A DNA stretch of 34,017 nucleotides from NCBI GenBank assembly GCA_037447655.1, contig JBBHKE010000638.1, forward strand, positions 1 to 34,017. The letters run 5' to 3'. A model generated the notes under the pieces. The model made no database searches. It was not told where the DNA came from and was given only the letters and a program-made list of their open reading frames with translations. Within the stretch, counting starts at the first letter, position 1. The number at the start of each line of letters is the position of its first letter. Below, one piece after another: positions 23,201 to 32,816 of the stretch. The DNA comes from Zygnema cylindricum. Taxonomy: Eukaryota > Streptophyta > Zygnematophyceae > Zygnematales > Zygnemataceae. The position numbers and the translations under genes were made by a program.

Positions 23201-25253
23201 AATTTATCCTCGTTTACAATATCACACAAGTTTTTGAGTAATCGTACGTACGGTTACTCGTAAAACTGTACAATTACCCAGAGAACGAGGGTAAATTTCA
23301 GTAGTGACATTGCCTATGATTGAATGATGCTGGATAAGAATACTTGAATCACCTTTTGAAGAATTAATCAGGCTGTGGATTTGAGAAGCTCCTCCTTGAG
23401 TACTTGGTTCCGTCTGACACCCGAGCTCTCCTGAACGTGGCAAAATAGCTGCCTGTGTTGGATATTGTGGGGATAACAATTCCTCCCCGTCAATTACGGA
23501 ATGGGGCTGAAAATCTGATACTGGAACCACACAATTCTGCAAAGGGGATAATCATACTCACAAGTTAGGAAGAATAATCAAATTCACAGTGTTATGACCT
23601 GGCTTCCAGGGATTTTTAAAAGCTCAAAGGTCCAAAATCTTCAGTCCGAGAAGAGGAGTTGCATATGTTTTAACCCAAGAAGGGAGTTTTCCAATTAATG
23701 AGAAATTAAGCCCAAATATGAAGCCGCCAAATATTGCTGCGAATACGATCTTTTGTTCTTTCAAAAGTTTTTGAAAAAACGCTGAGACGTACCTTTGACA
23801 CACACGAAAACAGCCAATCAACTTTGACGACCTTGATGCCCCACACTGTAGCTGCCTTATACTTTTCTCCTTGGGCATATGGACACAATAAATGAGTCAC
23901 GCTTCGAGTTAACTTCTCCGTCACTTTAGCGCCGAGGCAATAACTTAAGTTCTGCATCAGATCCCGCTCTGGATTGCTATATAATGACACAGAGATCAAA
24001 AAGCTGGGGAAACCCGGAAGTGGAATTTGACAGGTCAAAGGCCGGAAGATAACATGTTGTGAAGGATCAAGAATCTTCCCCTCCTGCACAGAATGCATCA
24101 TATGAAGTGAGCGAGAAGGAAAGCCTTTTCATCATCATTTGCTGATGAAAGTTAGCTCTCAGACAAGCTTGAGCAAGACTTCAATAAATTAACCCACGAT
24201 TTGCAATGGCCTACTCAACGACCGTTGGTCATGAAGGCAGCCCTAACTTGGAAAGAAAAATACTGCAAATTTTTTCACCTACATGTACAGAAGCTATGAG
24301 CCAGTGATAAGAGACCGTATTCTTGTCCTCCATCATGGAAGACTTTAAATGGCTGCCAATAGTAAAGGTTGGAACATCCTTGCTAGATTCACATAAAACA
24401 CCTCCTTCTCTTTGGATAACCTCCTTGGCAGAACTTTGCTGTCATTACAAAACACGAGAATTAGGCGCCCATTAGAAAAGAAAAAATACTCACACAATTT
24501 TGGTAAAAAACAACTTTTTCCATTTGACATCCTCTGCACATGTGTAAGCTTATGTGAAGGAGTACTCTAAACTCGTAACCTATCCCTATTCCAGTCCTTG
24601 GTCACAGCAGAATATCGACAATCCTCTCCGCCAAAACAATCACACACCTAAAGCGTCAATTGTACACTCCCAGCTACTTTTAAGTCAAAGCTTACGCGAC
24701 AAAGGTCGATTAGGGGAACACCTAAGACAAAAAGACGACATAACACATAACAACACACAAGACATAATTCCTGACGACTGACAAAAGTACTCACAGTATT
24801 CATAGGCAAACTCTCCACGAAGCCAAAAGAGCACCCCTCGAACAATCTCCGACTGCTCGATCGTTCCGGTATAGGAGGCTCCTCGAAGGAAGCAGCCGCC
24901 GAAGATGGCGGCTTCGGTTTCTCGGACGGCTCACTTCCGGTCGCAGCGCCAGGTAACAAACTGGCTTTGGCTGCGGATGGCTGAGGGTCAGAAACTCTCT
25001 CTTGATTTAATATCCCTACTTTTTTAACTGTTATCCATCCTTCGGCATCTCGTTGCAGCTGCCCTTCCTTGCCATCCGTACCAGACTGCAAAGACTGCCT
25101 CGTCGGAGGACACAGTTCAGCCCCTTTAACCCCTTTAACGTCTTCGGCCTTTCCTCCAGCCGGCGCCAAATGGGGAGTCGTCGGCGTTGGCGTTTTCGCA
25201 GGAGCCGGCGGCAACGCCCTGCGCGTGAGTGGCAAAGCTGCATCCCAAACCAT
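20222..25253 (-). CDS. TopBP1-like (MEI1-like) BRCT protein, with an in-frame TAG
   Basis: TopBP1 is a nuclear scaffold that binds phosphoproteins through BRCT domains in replication, checkpoint signalling and meiosis. Exons: 25253-24795, 24438-24283, 24083-23793, 23536-23278, 22971-22603, 22451-22270, 22162-22100, 21385-21279, 20677-20578 and 20317-20222. All junctions keep the frame with AG acceptors and GT donors. Exon 1 gives a disordered Pro/Ala/Ser-rich leader. BRCT one spans exons 1-2 (RRLFEGCSFGFVES, ending SYHWLIASV). BRCT two is exon 3 (LPGFPSFLISVSLY, LGAKVTEKLTRSVTHLLC, WGIKVVKVDWLFSCV). Exon 8 has a basic NLS-like stretch (GRHLASKRQK). The ending ESQVSSQ then MVGYEEDMSAREQLIEKVQ fits my memory of plant TopBP1 C-termini. 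TAG at 20601-20599 would stop it after about 654 residues. The N-terminal BRCT repeats of full-length plant TopBP1 are not visible. The first ATG follows an in-frame TGA. Confidence 0.75.
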
Positions 25254-25700
25254 GACGTCATTTCAGCAGCCAGCCTTCCTGGGGGCGGCGAAGACGGTCG
25301 GCAGGCGCACAACGCAGCATCCGGCACGCCTGCACTCACGCCTCCAGCCGACGTCACCAGAGGAGAATAGAAGCGCGGTCAGCCATGGCAGCAGCGGTCG
25401 GATGCAGGGAACGTCCTCACCTCCATAACGGGCGAAGGACACGTGGCGTTTCGTGCGACCTTTGCGCTGCTTCCTTGCGTCCATGCCGTCTCCCGACCAC
25501 GTGGCCCACACACAGCAGTACAGTACAGTACAGTGGCCCGCGGTGCGAAGCTGTGGACGACTAGGCCTGCTGCTGCTGCGACGGGCGCGCTCGGAAACGA
25601 GATCGGAAAGAGAAACTCTGTAGTACTGTACTCAGTGTACTGTACTGTATAGTTCTGTACTCGTCCACTCGCACACGTCGAAGCGCTGACCGCATTCTGC
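25254..25700 (-). promoter_or_regulatory. GC-rich promoter region of the TopBP1-like gene
   Basis: Sequence upstream of the ATG is rich in CpG, continuing the GC-rich first exon and contrasting with AT-rich DNA on both sides. A G-box-like CACGTG occurs at about 25497. The open frames here overlap on all strands, as expected in GC-rich DNA with few stops, and show no family features. Confidence 0.5.
25515..25656. repeat. AGTAC-type short repeats in inverted orientation
   Basis: Tandem GTACA (AGTACAGTACAGTACAGT) at about 25515-25533 faces TACTGTACTCAGTGTACTGT and following bases at about 25622-25655. Each block is itself nearly palindromic because GTAC is, and the two can pair across about 90 bases. 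Confidence 0.75.
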
Positions 25701-26302
25701 GCGCGACCGTATGTTTAGGGTTGTTTTATCTGTTTTTGTTTCTTTTATTATTAAAAAAGGGAATTGCTAATCGCAACGACATTTTTTGCTGCGCGCAGAT
25801 AGTCGCGTCAGCTTTTCAAGAATCGTACATTTTAAGTACATAATAGTACAAGTTACGTAGCTTTGAGTTTATGCTTGACGGTCAATCCGTCAAACAACTT
25901 TGATTTGCGAAATATTGTAACGACCGGTTAAAAAATGGCCGCGCTTGTGAACGACGACCGTCAATAAAAAAACAACAGTTCACACGGCCGGCCAAGTTTA
26001 ACGGGTAACAAAACTGCGGCAACCACATGTAAACTAAATTGCTGCGCGCAGGTACTTTCCCACTTCACTTTCTTCATTTGATCAACTTTGGATGTGGTGA
26101 TACGTTTGGCCAGTTTACGGAAAAAGCTTTCTTCGGTTGATGTCGGTGCAGCTATATTGTTGTCGGTGCACTAGGTTAGGAATACGGAAAAACGGGTCCA
26201 CACTATTAATTGCTAGTGTTGGGTATCGGGTAAATTCATATCGCGATAATCTCGATATTCAATAGATCGAATATCGAACGAGCAGACTTCTCGATATATC
26301 CT

Positions 26303-27127
26303 ACCGAGACCAGAGGTCGCAAAAGTCAAAAAAAATCATACCCGAAACCGACCGTCTTTTTTTTTCAAAATCTGAGTAACCGACGCCCGACCGAGTTTTG
26401 TCACGCTCCAAAATTGTTAACCGTTAACCGACCGTCGTTTACGAAAAAAAAAATTAACCGAATCTTGATTTTTCGCGACTAACCGTGCCCGCCCGTAACC
26501 GAAAAAGTACAAAATTAATCAATGTACACCGGAATAAGCCAATAATTACGATTTGTCGCGTTCCTTAAGATTTGCGAAATGAATAGTGTTACTACCGTGT
26601 CAGATTTGCGACGCTTTGTCGCGTTCCCTAAGATTTGCAAAATGAATAGTGTACTACTGTGTCAGATTTGCGACGCTTTGTCCCGTTGCCTAAGATTTGC
26701 GAAATGAATATTGTACTACCGTGTCAGATTTGAGACGCTTTGTCGCTTTCCCTAAGATTTTCGAAATGAATAGTGACTACCGTGTCAGATTTGCGACGCT
26801 TTGTCGCGTTCCCTTTGATTTGCGAAATAAATAGCTTACTACAGTACCGTGTCAGATTTGCGACGCTAATCATGATGCCACGTACTTCCACGATACCAAA
26901 AGTACAAAGAACAATAATGTTGGAAAAAAAGAGTACAAAATTTTCATTTTTTTTGGTTTTTTGTTTGACCAACCGTAACTGACCGTTTTTTTTTCCTGGT
27001 GAGTCAACCGACCGTAACCGCCCGACCCCCAAAAATTTGCAACCGAATCCGTTCCGGATCCAGCGCGGGCGGTCGGTTAACGGTCGGTCACGGTTTCGGT
27101 TGACCGTTTGCGACCTCTGACCGAGAC
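26303..27127. mobile_element. Non-autonomous hAT-type transposon with 8-bp target duplication
   Basis: The element 26311-27119 (809 bp) begins CAGAGGTCGCAAA and ends with its exact complement TTTGCGACCTCTG. It is flanked by the direct repeat ACCGAGAC at 26303-26310 and 27120-27127. An 8-bp duplication with CAGRG termini is the hallmark of the hAT superfamily. Subterminal regions contain many ACCGACCG/CGGTCGGT motifs, as transposase-binding sites would. No transposase is encoded. The insertion sits in an older AT/CG palindromic repeat (TATCGCGATA-type) on both sides. Confidence 0.9.
26551..26868. repeat. Five tandem copies of a 61-65-bp unit inside the hAT element
   Basis: Units contain TTTGTCGCGTTCCCTAAGAT, then TTTGCGAAATGAATAG, then ACTACCGTGTCAGATTTGCG. 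The core GTCGCG recurs at 26555, 26618, 26680, 26742 and 26803. Units differ by a few substitutions and small indels. Confidence 0.9.
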
Positions 27128-28110
27128 CAACATAAATCATCGCGATATATAGTATTTTTTAGATATAATATTTTCTATTTTAATATGATATGTTCTTTTA
27201 GCGAAAAATACAATTTGTCTGATACGCTACGTACGACGTGATTTTCGTTCCGTGACTTAGGCTATGTCCCCATGTGCATAAGTAAGGGTTTTTTTCTGTC
27301 GAATTACTGTAAAACTTAGCGCCGTACTGCCTAAGTTGCAACCGTACGAAGGAATCGCAAATTTGTAGACTACAATTTGCGTCATCTTCGAATTTAGGAT
27401 GTATGAAAATTTGTCGTCTTGTGTTTTTCGACCCACTTCCACAACAAAAAACGGCATCTTCAACCTTACGTTTAAAACACATGCGCGATGTGTTTTAAAA
27501 CTAGGTATTTTCGATAAACAAATAGGAACATATATTCGCAAGTGCCGTAATTTTCGAAAATTTTCATTCGATTTCCAAGGACAAAGAAAAGTACAGAATT
27601 TGCTATGTTTTGTCCGTTTGCGTTCGAATACGACGAAGAATAGTACACAATTTATTTGGTTTTGTCCGTTTTCGTCCAGTACGGAATACTTTTTTTGCAT
27701 GGGTCTCGAAATTCTGATGCCATTTCACGTCGACAGGACAGGCGACGCGAAGGCAAATCGCATCTTCTTCAACCGTGACACTGCACAGGCTGGAAAGCGG
27801 TACGTCTACATTGTCACGGTAAGACATGCGACGTCACAAGCAGTTCCAAAAAATGTGCGACCATAGATTGTAGATGTTGACAGTCGTCACAGGTATTAAC
27901 GACATATACAATCGTCACAAGCGTAAGTTACGATTTCGTCCTTCCAGACATAGGGACACTTGAAAACCGAGTCCGACGGATCCGCGCTAAAATACAAAGA
28001 AAGGGTACTTTAGCGGGTAACTGAAACTTAGTCTTGCTACTGTTTTTTTTAGCGAAGATTCTCTGTACAGCTTTCGGAGCATTCGGATGTAAACGCAAAT
28101 GACTTGTCAC

Positions 28111-28353
28111 TTAAAAAAGTGACTTACATAGACGTGTACGAAGAATTGTGACAGATGAAGTGATACATAAAATGAGGCGAAACTTCCACTCGGCTTCAAT
28201 TTGAGGCGTTTCTCCGCACGCTGTACAAATTTTGTGACTTCGTAATTTCCGTACGCCACATTGTCGACATGTCGAAACCCTAAAATACCTTTCGCTGTCG
28301 CACAAAATTTGCGGTTTCGTTTTTTGTCTTTCCACTGGCCGACAGGTGGCCAA
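28111..28353 (-). pseudogene. Zinc-ribbon-like open frame within the 1.6-kb element
   Basis: An 80-codon frame holds CRQCGVRKLRSHKICTACGE, a C-x2-C-x10-C-x2-C pattern. The CG..KL..H..C..CG arrangement recalls the zinc ribbon of ribosomal protein bL32, which usually has a nine-residue spacer. The overlapping frame just upstream reads KDKKRNRKFCATAKG, so a shifted or spliced basic N-terminal part is possible. It may be a captured host-gene fragment, part of a lost transposase, or chance. No start or context supports expression. Confidence 0.3.
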
Positions 28354-28555
28354 TTTTTTTCATACGCCGTATGCGTGAAGACATGTGTTTTTGAGAGAGA
28401 CGGCCCCTGTACGGAAATCAGCGCATCGCAAAACATTACACACAGGCTGGAAACATGCAGTGTGGTTTTTTTGGTACTTCGCGCACGAAAATTGTAAAAT
28501 ACTTCAGACACTTGCGACAGTGTCTGCCTATTCGCTCACTTCATTGGGCTTTATT

Positions 28556-28581
28556 TCAAATCACCTCGCGAGGTGATTTGA
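28556..28581. repeat. Perfect 26-bp palindrome
   Basis: The sequence reads the same on both strands, centred on CTCGCGAG with arms TCAAATCAC. It lies inside the 1.6-kb element, 270 bp from its right end. Confidence 0.95.
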
Positions 28582-28947
28582 TGTAGAGTTTGAACATGTG
28601 TTGAAAGGACGCGAAAGTGGGTCGAAATGCGCTAAACGACAAATTGTATCGTGCTAAACGACAAGCTACTGTAAGTATAAAGTTTTAGGTTAACGCAACT
28701 TGTACGGTGTTAATTTCCAATTTTTGGTACGGATGTGGATTTTCACGTTTTTTTCTAAGTTATTTCGGAAAACGACAGAAAACAACTGTAACTTTAGAAC
28801 ATGCGAAAATACCCTAAGTTCGCTAAATTACAATTACATGGGGACATACCCTAAGATAGATAAACGTACATGTAAAAAATTAGATAGCTTATATTCCACC
28901 ACAGCGGCACGTGTAAAAAGATCGTTGAAAATTTGGAACAAGTAACG

Positions 28948-29203
28948 ACAAATTTCAGGAGACAAAATATTTTCGCTCCAAAATGTTTGTCGCCTGCCTA
29001 AAAAATGTTTTTTTTTTCACGACGTTGAACCCTACAGCAGAAAGTTTCAGCAGCTCCACGTGGAGCCCTCCTGTTGAGCATTTTGGTTGAGATTCTTCTA
29101 TTGTAGGGTTCCACGTGGATGGCGTTAATAAATTTCAGAGTGTTTCTCGAGGCGACAAACATTCTGAATCGTAAACATTTTGTTCCGTCTCCAGAAAATT
29201 TGT
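28948..29203. mobile_element. 256-bp foldback element or MITE
   Basis: Arms of about 50 bases pair: the left arm contains AAATTTCAGGAGACAAAAT and AAAATGTTTGTCGCCT, and the right arm read on the minus strand contains AAATTTTCTGGAGACGGAAC and AGAATGTTTGTCGCCT. A second inner pair (GAACCCTACA with TGTAGGGTTC) closes the middle. I could not find a convincing target duplication. Confidence 0.75.
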
Positions 29204-29557
29204 GAGAACTTAGGTCCAGTTGACGAACAAAAGTTGATATCTTTACAAATGCTGCCGTCGAAAATTATGGTGCTCTCCTATGATTCATATGCTACAAATT
29301 TGAACCTTTTGTCCAAGAAGTACAAACTAATATACATATTTATTTGTCTTATGAAAGAAAGAGTCTCTGCAAAAATAGTTTCAGTTGATATAACACATGT
29401 GCCTCCGTTTGTACATGTCCTTTATGTAATCTTTAAGCGAAGAATTCAAGAACTGTACCCTGACCGACAACCGAAGTGGATAATCATACCAAATCTTGCA
29501 GATCCTCTCGTTATCCAAAATTCAAAAAATCGGAGATGGTTTTGCAATCACTGGTAG
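29180..29557 (+). CDS. Hypothetical 125-codon open frame
   Basis: It is open for 125 codons in AT-rich DNA, which is longer than its neighbours. The composition is plausible for a protein (for example KRRIQELYPDRQPKWIIIP), but I recognise no domain, and the start overlaps the end of the foldback element at 28948-29203. It may be a transposon relic or chance. Confidence 0.2.
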   Translation: MFRLQKICENLGPVDEQKLISLQMLPSKIMVLSYDSYATNLNLLSKKYKLIYIFICLMKERVSAKIVSVDITHVPPFVHVLYVIFKRRIQELYPDRQPKWIIIPNLADPLVIQNSKNRRWFCNHW

Positions 29558-29567
29558 TCTGGTACGC

Positions 29568-29637
29568 TCTGACCTGCAATAGGAGGTTTAAGAAAATCAC
29601 ACGTGGCACTCCAAAAGACCTCTATTGCTGTGTCAGA
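29568..29637. repeat. Imperfect hairpin
   Basis: TCTGACCTGCAATAGGAGGT on the plus strand matches TCTGACACAGCAATAGAGGT read from the other end on the minus strand. Arms are about 25 bases around a 20-base loop. Confidence 0.6.
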
Positions 29638-30230
29638 TCCTGCCGCGGATAACACCATCACATTTCCTAGTGTCGGAACTCGGAAGTCACTTTTCACGAC
29701 CGACTTTTCCCGACAGTCCCAGCCACGTGTAAATCAAAAGCGCGATTCGGCATCTGGAGGAGCAAATGCAATGCATGACAAATCAATAATCCGTACGTAA
29801 TGCACCGAAAAAGTACACTTTCTCGAGGTACATACTGGACCGCGGGAGATGAGATAGCAGCGTGACATTTGTTTGGATGCTGCAGTGTCCACGTCCCTAT
29901 CTAGGTGATTATTGTCAAATATTGACTCGTGTGTTAGGCGGATGGGGAGAAGAATTCTGCATGCAAATGGAAACACAGTTCGAGATCTCGTTGGATTCCA
30001 GGCTGGAATTTCTGTTAGAGAGCAAACATGATCGGACTTTATATTGGCGATCTCCAACAGTATCGCTATTCAATCCGATACTGTCATCTGAAAGGAAATC
30101 GAAGCTTTCGCTCACATAATAACTGCCGGCACCGTTGTTTTTCACTTTTTTATTCTTCATACTGGGATGCATAGAACAGACGTACGATAAAAAGTTAAAA
30201 AGTATAAAAATTTAGTAAGAATGGCAGTAA

Positions 30231-30713
30231 AAGTAAAGCATAGTTGTTCAAATCGTATTTTACCCACGATCTAAACGGGCAAACAATACGTAAAAATCGG
30301 AGAGGTCGATTTTAAAAAATCGTAAAAATCGTCATTGAATTTATGACCGTATAATTTCGTACATATTCGTACGTTTGTACACATTTCAAACTAACCGCGC
30401 GCAAATAGTGTGACGCTTCAACGTTCGAAATCTCCCGTACATGAACGATAAGATTCCGTACATTTTCCGTGAAATTCCTGTTCAGTTTAATGGTCAGAAA
30501 GTACTAATACGTGCAGCGTATCTTTTCGTCAAATTCCGTACATTTCACGTAATAAACCGGACAGCTACCAAAAAATACCGTACACTTTCATTAAATTACC
30601 CGTTCAGTTTACCGGACAGAAAGTACATCGCGTTTTTTTCAGAAGTCATGAATAATACGTAAAAATCGGAAAGAATAAAAAAATCGCACGATTTGAACAA
30701 TTATGCAGTAAAG
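30231..30713. mobile_element. Second hAT-like non-autonomous element, 467 bp
   Basis: Ends at 30239 and 30705 are inverted: CATAGTTGTTCAAATCGT on the left, CATAATTGTTCAAATCGT on the right. Flanks AAGTAAAG (30231-30238) and CAGTAAAG (30706-30713) match at seven of eight bases, consistent with an aged 8-bp hAT duplication. The interior repeats CGTAAAAATCG and CGTACATTT-type motifs and has no coding capacity. Confidence 0.75.
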
Positions 30714-31027
30714 CAATGACTTTCGTAGATACACTTTGGAACTTTCATACTGTTCGCGTAATAGAAAAACGGCGCAGCATTGTCTTACGATGAGTCACAC
30801 AAGTCACAACTTTTCGGGCTTTTCTATTTGACGCCCGTTTCGGTTGGCAAAACGGTCTGCGTTTTTTTTAATTTTGAACTGGTTAAGATTTCAGATGAGT
30901 TTACACAGGATCGATGAAGCCGTGAACAACCAGAAATCTCTAGTAAATATTATCGGGCCGAAACGTACTTCGTACTGTATGTAATTCGAATTTCATACAG
31001 TGAGAAAATATCGTATAGTATGTGTTA

Positions 31028-31463
31028 CACCCTGTATCTCTACTACACCGCGAATCGCTATTGGCGTCAATGTTTTTTTCGTCACTAAAAACATCTTTTC
31101 TCCGTACACACTTGTCGGATTTTCAATATGAGACCGCCAATCGGAAGGTGAGAATGTTACCTTTCAATCGCAACCGTCAGATCCACAATCCGACAAATAT
31201 GTACGGATAAAAAATGTTTTAAGTGGCGAAAAAAACATTGACGCTAATAGCGATTCGCGGTGTAGTGTTGATATTTTTTTCGTCACTTAAAATATCTTTT
31301 CCCAGTACACACTACTCCGATTTTCAAATGGAGAACGCCAATTGAAAGCTGAGAATCATACCTTTCAATCGCAACCGTCCGATCTGCAATCCGACATACG
31401 TGTACGGAGAAAAGTTGTTTCAAGAGACGAAAAAAACATTAACACCAATAGCGATACAGGGTG
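31028..31463. mobile_element. TA-flanked MITE split by a nested relative
   Basis: The left end reads CACCCTGTATC and the right end GATACAGGGTG, each bordered by TA (31026-31027 and 31464-31465). The left arm is interrupted by a second element (31046-31262). After removing that element and one TA, it aligns with the right arm over the GTGTTAATGTTTTTTTCG region. It is non-coding. Confidence 0.8.
31046..31262. mobile_element. Inner nested MITE, 217 bp
   Basis: Ends are long inverted repeats (about 65 bases) starting CACCGCGAATCGCTATT on both sides, flanked by TA at 31044-31045 and 31263-31264. It lies inside the left arm of the related outer element. Copies are similar in their interiors (CCTTTCAATCGCAACCGTC at about 31161 and 31361). 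Confidence 0.9.
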
Positions 31464-31470
31464 TACTGTA

Positions 31471-31951
31471 CACCGCGAATCGTAATTAAAGTAAAGAAAT
31501 AATTAGAGTAAAAAAACGAGAAAAATAATTGGAGTTATTAACTCTATTTTGGGAAATCAACCCCTTCTCCAAAAAAGGAGTTTACTCTAATTTATCAATA
31601 ACTCGAATTTGGGCGCTGAATATATCTACTGTAAATTAGGTACATGTACAGAATTTGACAAAACGTACAGTTTCACTTCATTATGACGTTTGAATTATGT
31701 TTGTTAGCGCGGTTACATGATCGGCTATATTAAATCGTGGTATGCTGTAATAAAGAGTACAATTTCTGTGTCGACACTGACATACGCTTCACTATCTAAA
31801 CGGCACTGTATTAGAGTTATTAGCGCCATTCAAAAAAGTTCCTTAAATAATGTAAAGAATAATTTAGAACTATGTACTCTATTTATGGTTATAAAGTTAA
31901 AATTTGGGATGACGGAATTGGCGTATATAACTCTAGTTACGATTCGCGGTG
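31471..31951. mobile_element. Third family member, 481 bp, abutting the nested pair
   Basis: The left end CACCGCGAATCGTAATTA and the right end, read inverted, CACCGCGAATCGTAACTA share the family terminus. The left is bordered by TA at 31469-31470. TA is not immediate on the right. The interior has TTAGAGTTATTAGCGCC-like subterminal motifs and A/T-rich palindromes. The 89-codon frame within it is unrecognised. Confidence 0.7.
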
Positions 31952-32816
31952 CGATGTATAGTTATGTAACTCAAGCCATTTACTGATATCGATATGTACC
32001 TATTTCTAACCTACGATAACAAATAAACTGGTTTGATGTATGTGTAAAGGATCGGTCGATATATTTTACTTATATATCAGACAGATACCATGATAAGAAA
32101 TATAACAATGATGACTTAACTTTTAAAGATAAACTCATCCATACAATTACGGTGTGCAAAATAGCGCTCTTTCTTAGCCACATAGTGAACGGTCACACCA
32201 ACATGTCAAAATAGCTCAAAGATTGTATTCCCTAAAAGGCAAGATTCCCCACAAACATCCCCACAAACATGTCACCAAATACACGACAGGCACCCTCAAG
32301 CAATATGGTATCAATCTTACACGAAAACATAGTACGTGAAACCTCCCATTAAACATAATATCCTCCCTCATTAGAAATACTCGCAACATTGTCCTGGATA
32401 ATCATATACCGTATTCTATATCAAAATAATTGTTTCAGTACATGAACCATTGACTTGTAACATCGTTGTGTTGCAATCTAGAACGTAAGCATTGAGGGGA
32501 TGATAATAAGTTGGTCAATGTTAAAGTTGACACAAGAGACTTTCCTTCCATCTAGTCAGAAGTTTTTGGCAATTTAAGAGAATTTAAGCACTTTTCAAAG
32601 CTAAGTTAAGCTTTTATTGGGCTATTGGTTTTTTTGTACACGGACAGATCCTATAGTATTCGACTAATGATTTGAAAAACAAAAATTATTCCGGATTTGG
32701 GGTACACTTCATACATGCCTCAAACTTGACAAGTTTGAGCCCGTACATCCGACCTAGTTATTGCGTCCAGGGTTACACAACATAAAGTTTTCCCTTTCAA
32801 TAGAATTCATGGGGTT
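31952..32816. other. AT-rich intergenic stretch
   Basis: I see no open frame of note, no strong inverted repeat and no recognisable RNA gene here. Confidence 0.5.

Larger units (their letters stand above)
27260..28851. mobile_element. 1.6-kb TA-flanked element with 16-bp terminal inverted repeats
   Basis: The left end reads GGCTATGTCCCCATGT. The right end on the minus strand reads GGGTATGTCCCCATGT. Both are bordered by TA (27258-27259 and 28852-28853), compatible with a TA target duplication of the Tc1/mariner type, although TTA versus TAA flanks leave other classes open. Inside are only short or broken frames, including a zinc-ribbon-like one and a 26-bp palindrome. No transposase was recognised. 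Confidence 0.7.

Noticed and set aside
20222-25253. Altered genetic code with TAG as glutamine (as in some green algae)
   Set aside because: Gln is encoded by CAA/CAG throughout the three genes, and only one in-frame TAG was seen. TAA and TAG also end genes normally here.
25031-25511. Several overlapping frames on both strands near 25.0-25.5 kb
   Set aside because: The GC-rich promoter and first exon have few stops by composition. Only the 25253-24795 frame continues in phase into the BRCT exons.
26213-26302. Possible older transposon end (TAGTGTTGGGTATCGGG start)
   Set aside because: It looks like a transposon terminus into which the hAT inserted, but I could not find a matching opposite end, so it was not called.
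26551-26868. CRISPR-like regular repeats
   Set aside because: Units are contiguous 61-65-bp tandem repeats without unique spacers, in eukaryotic DNA inside a transposon.
27260-28851. PIF/Harbinger assignment of the 1.6-kb element
   Set aside because: That class makes identical 3-bp TWA duplications. Here the flanks are TTA on the left and TAA on the right, so only TA is shared.
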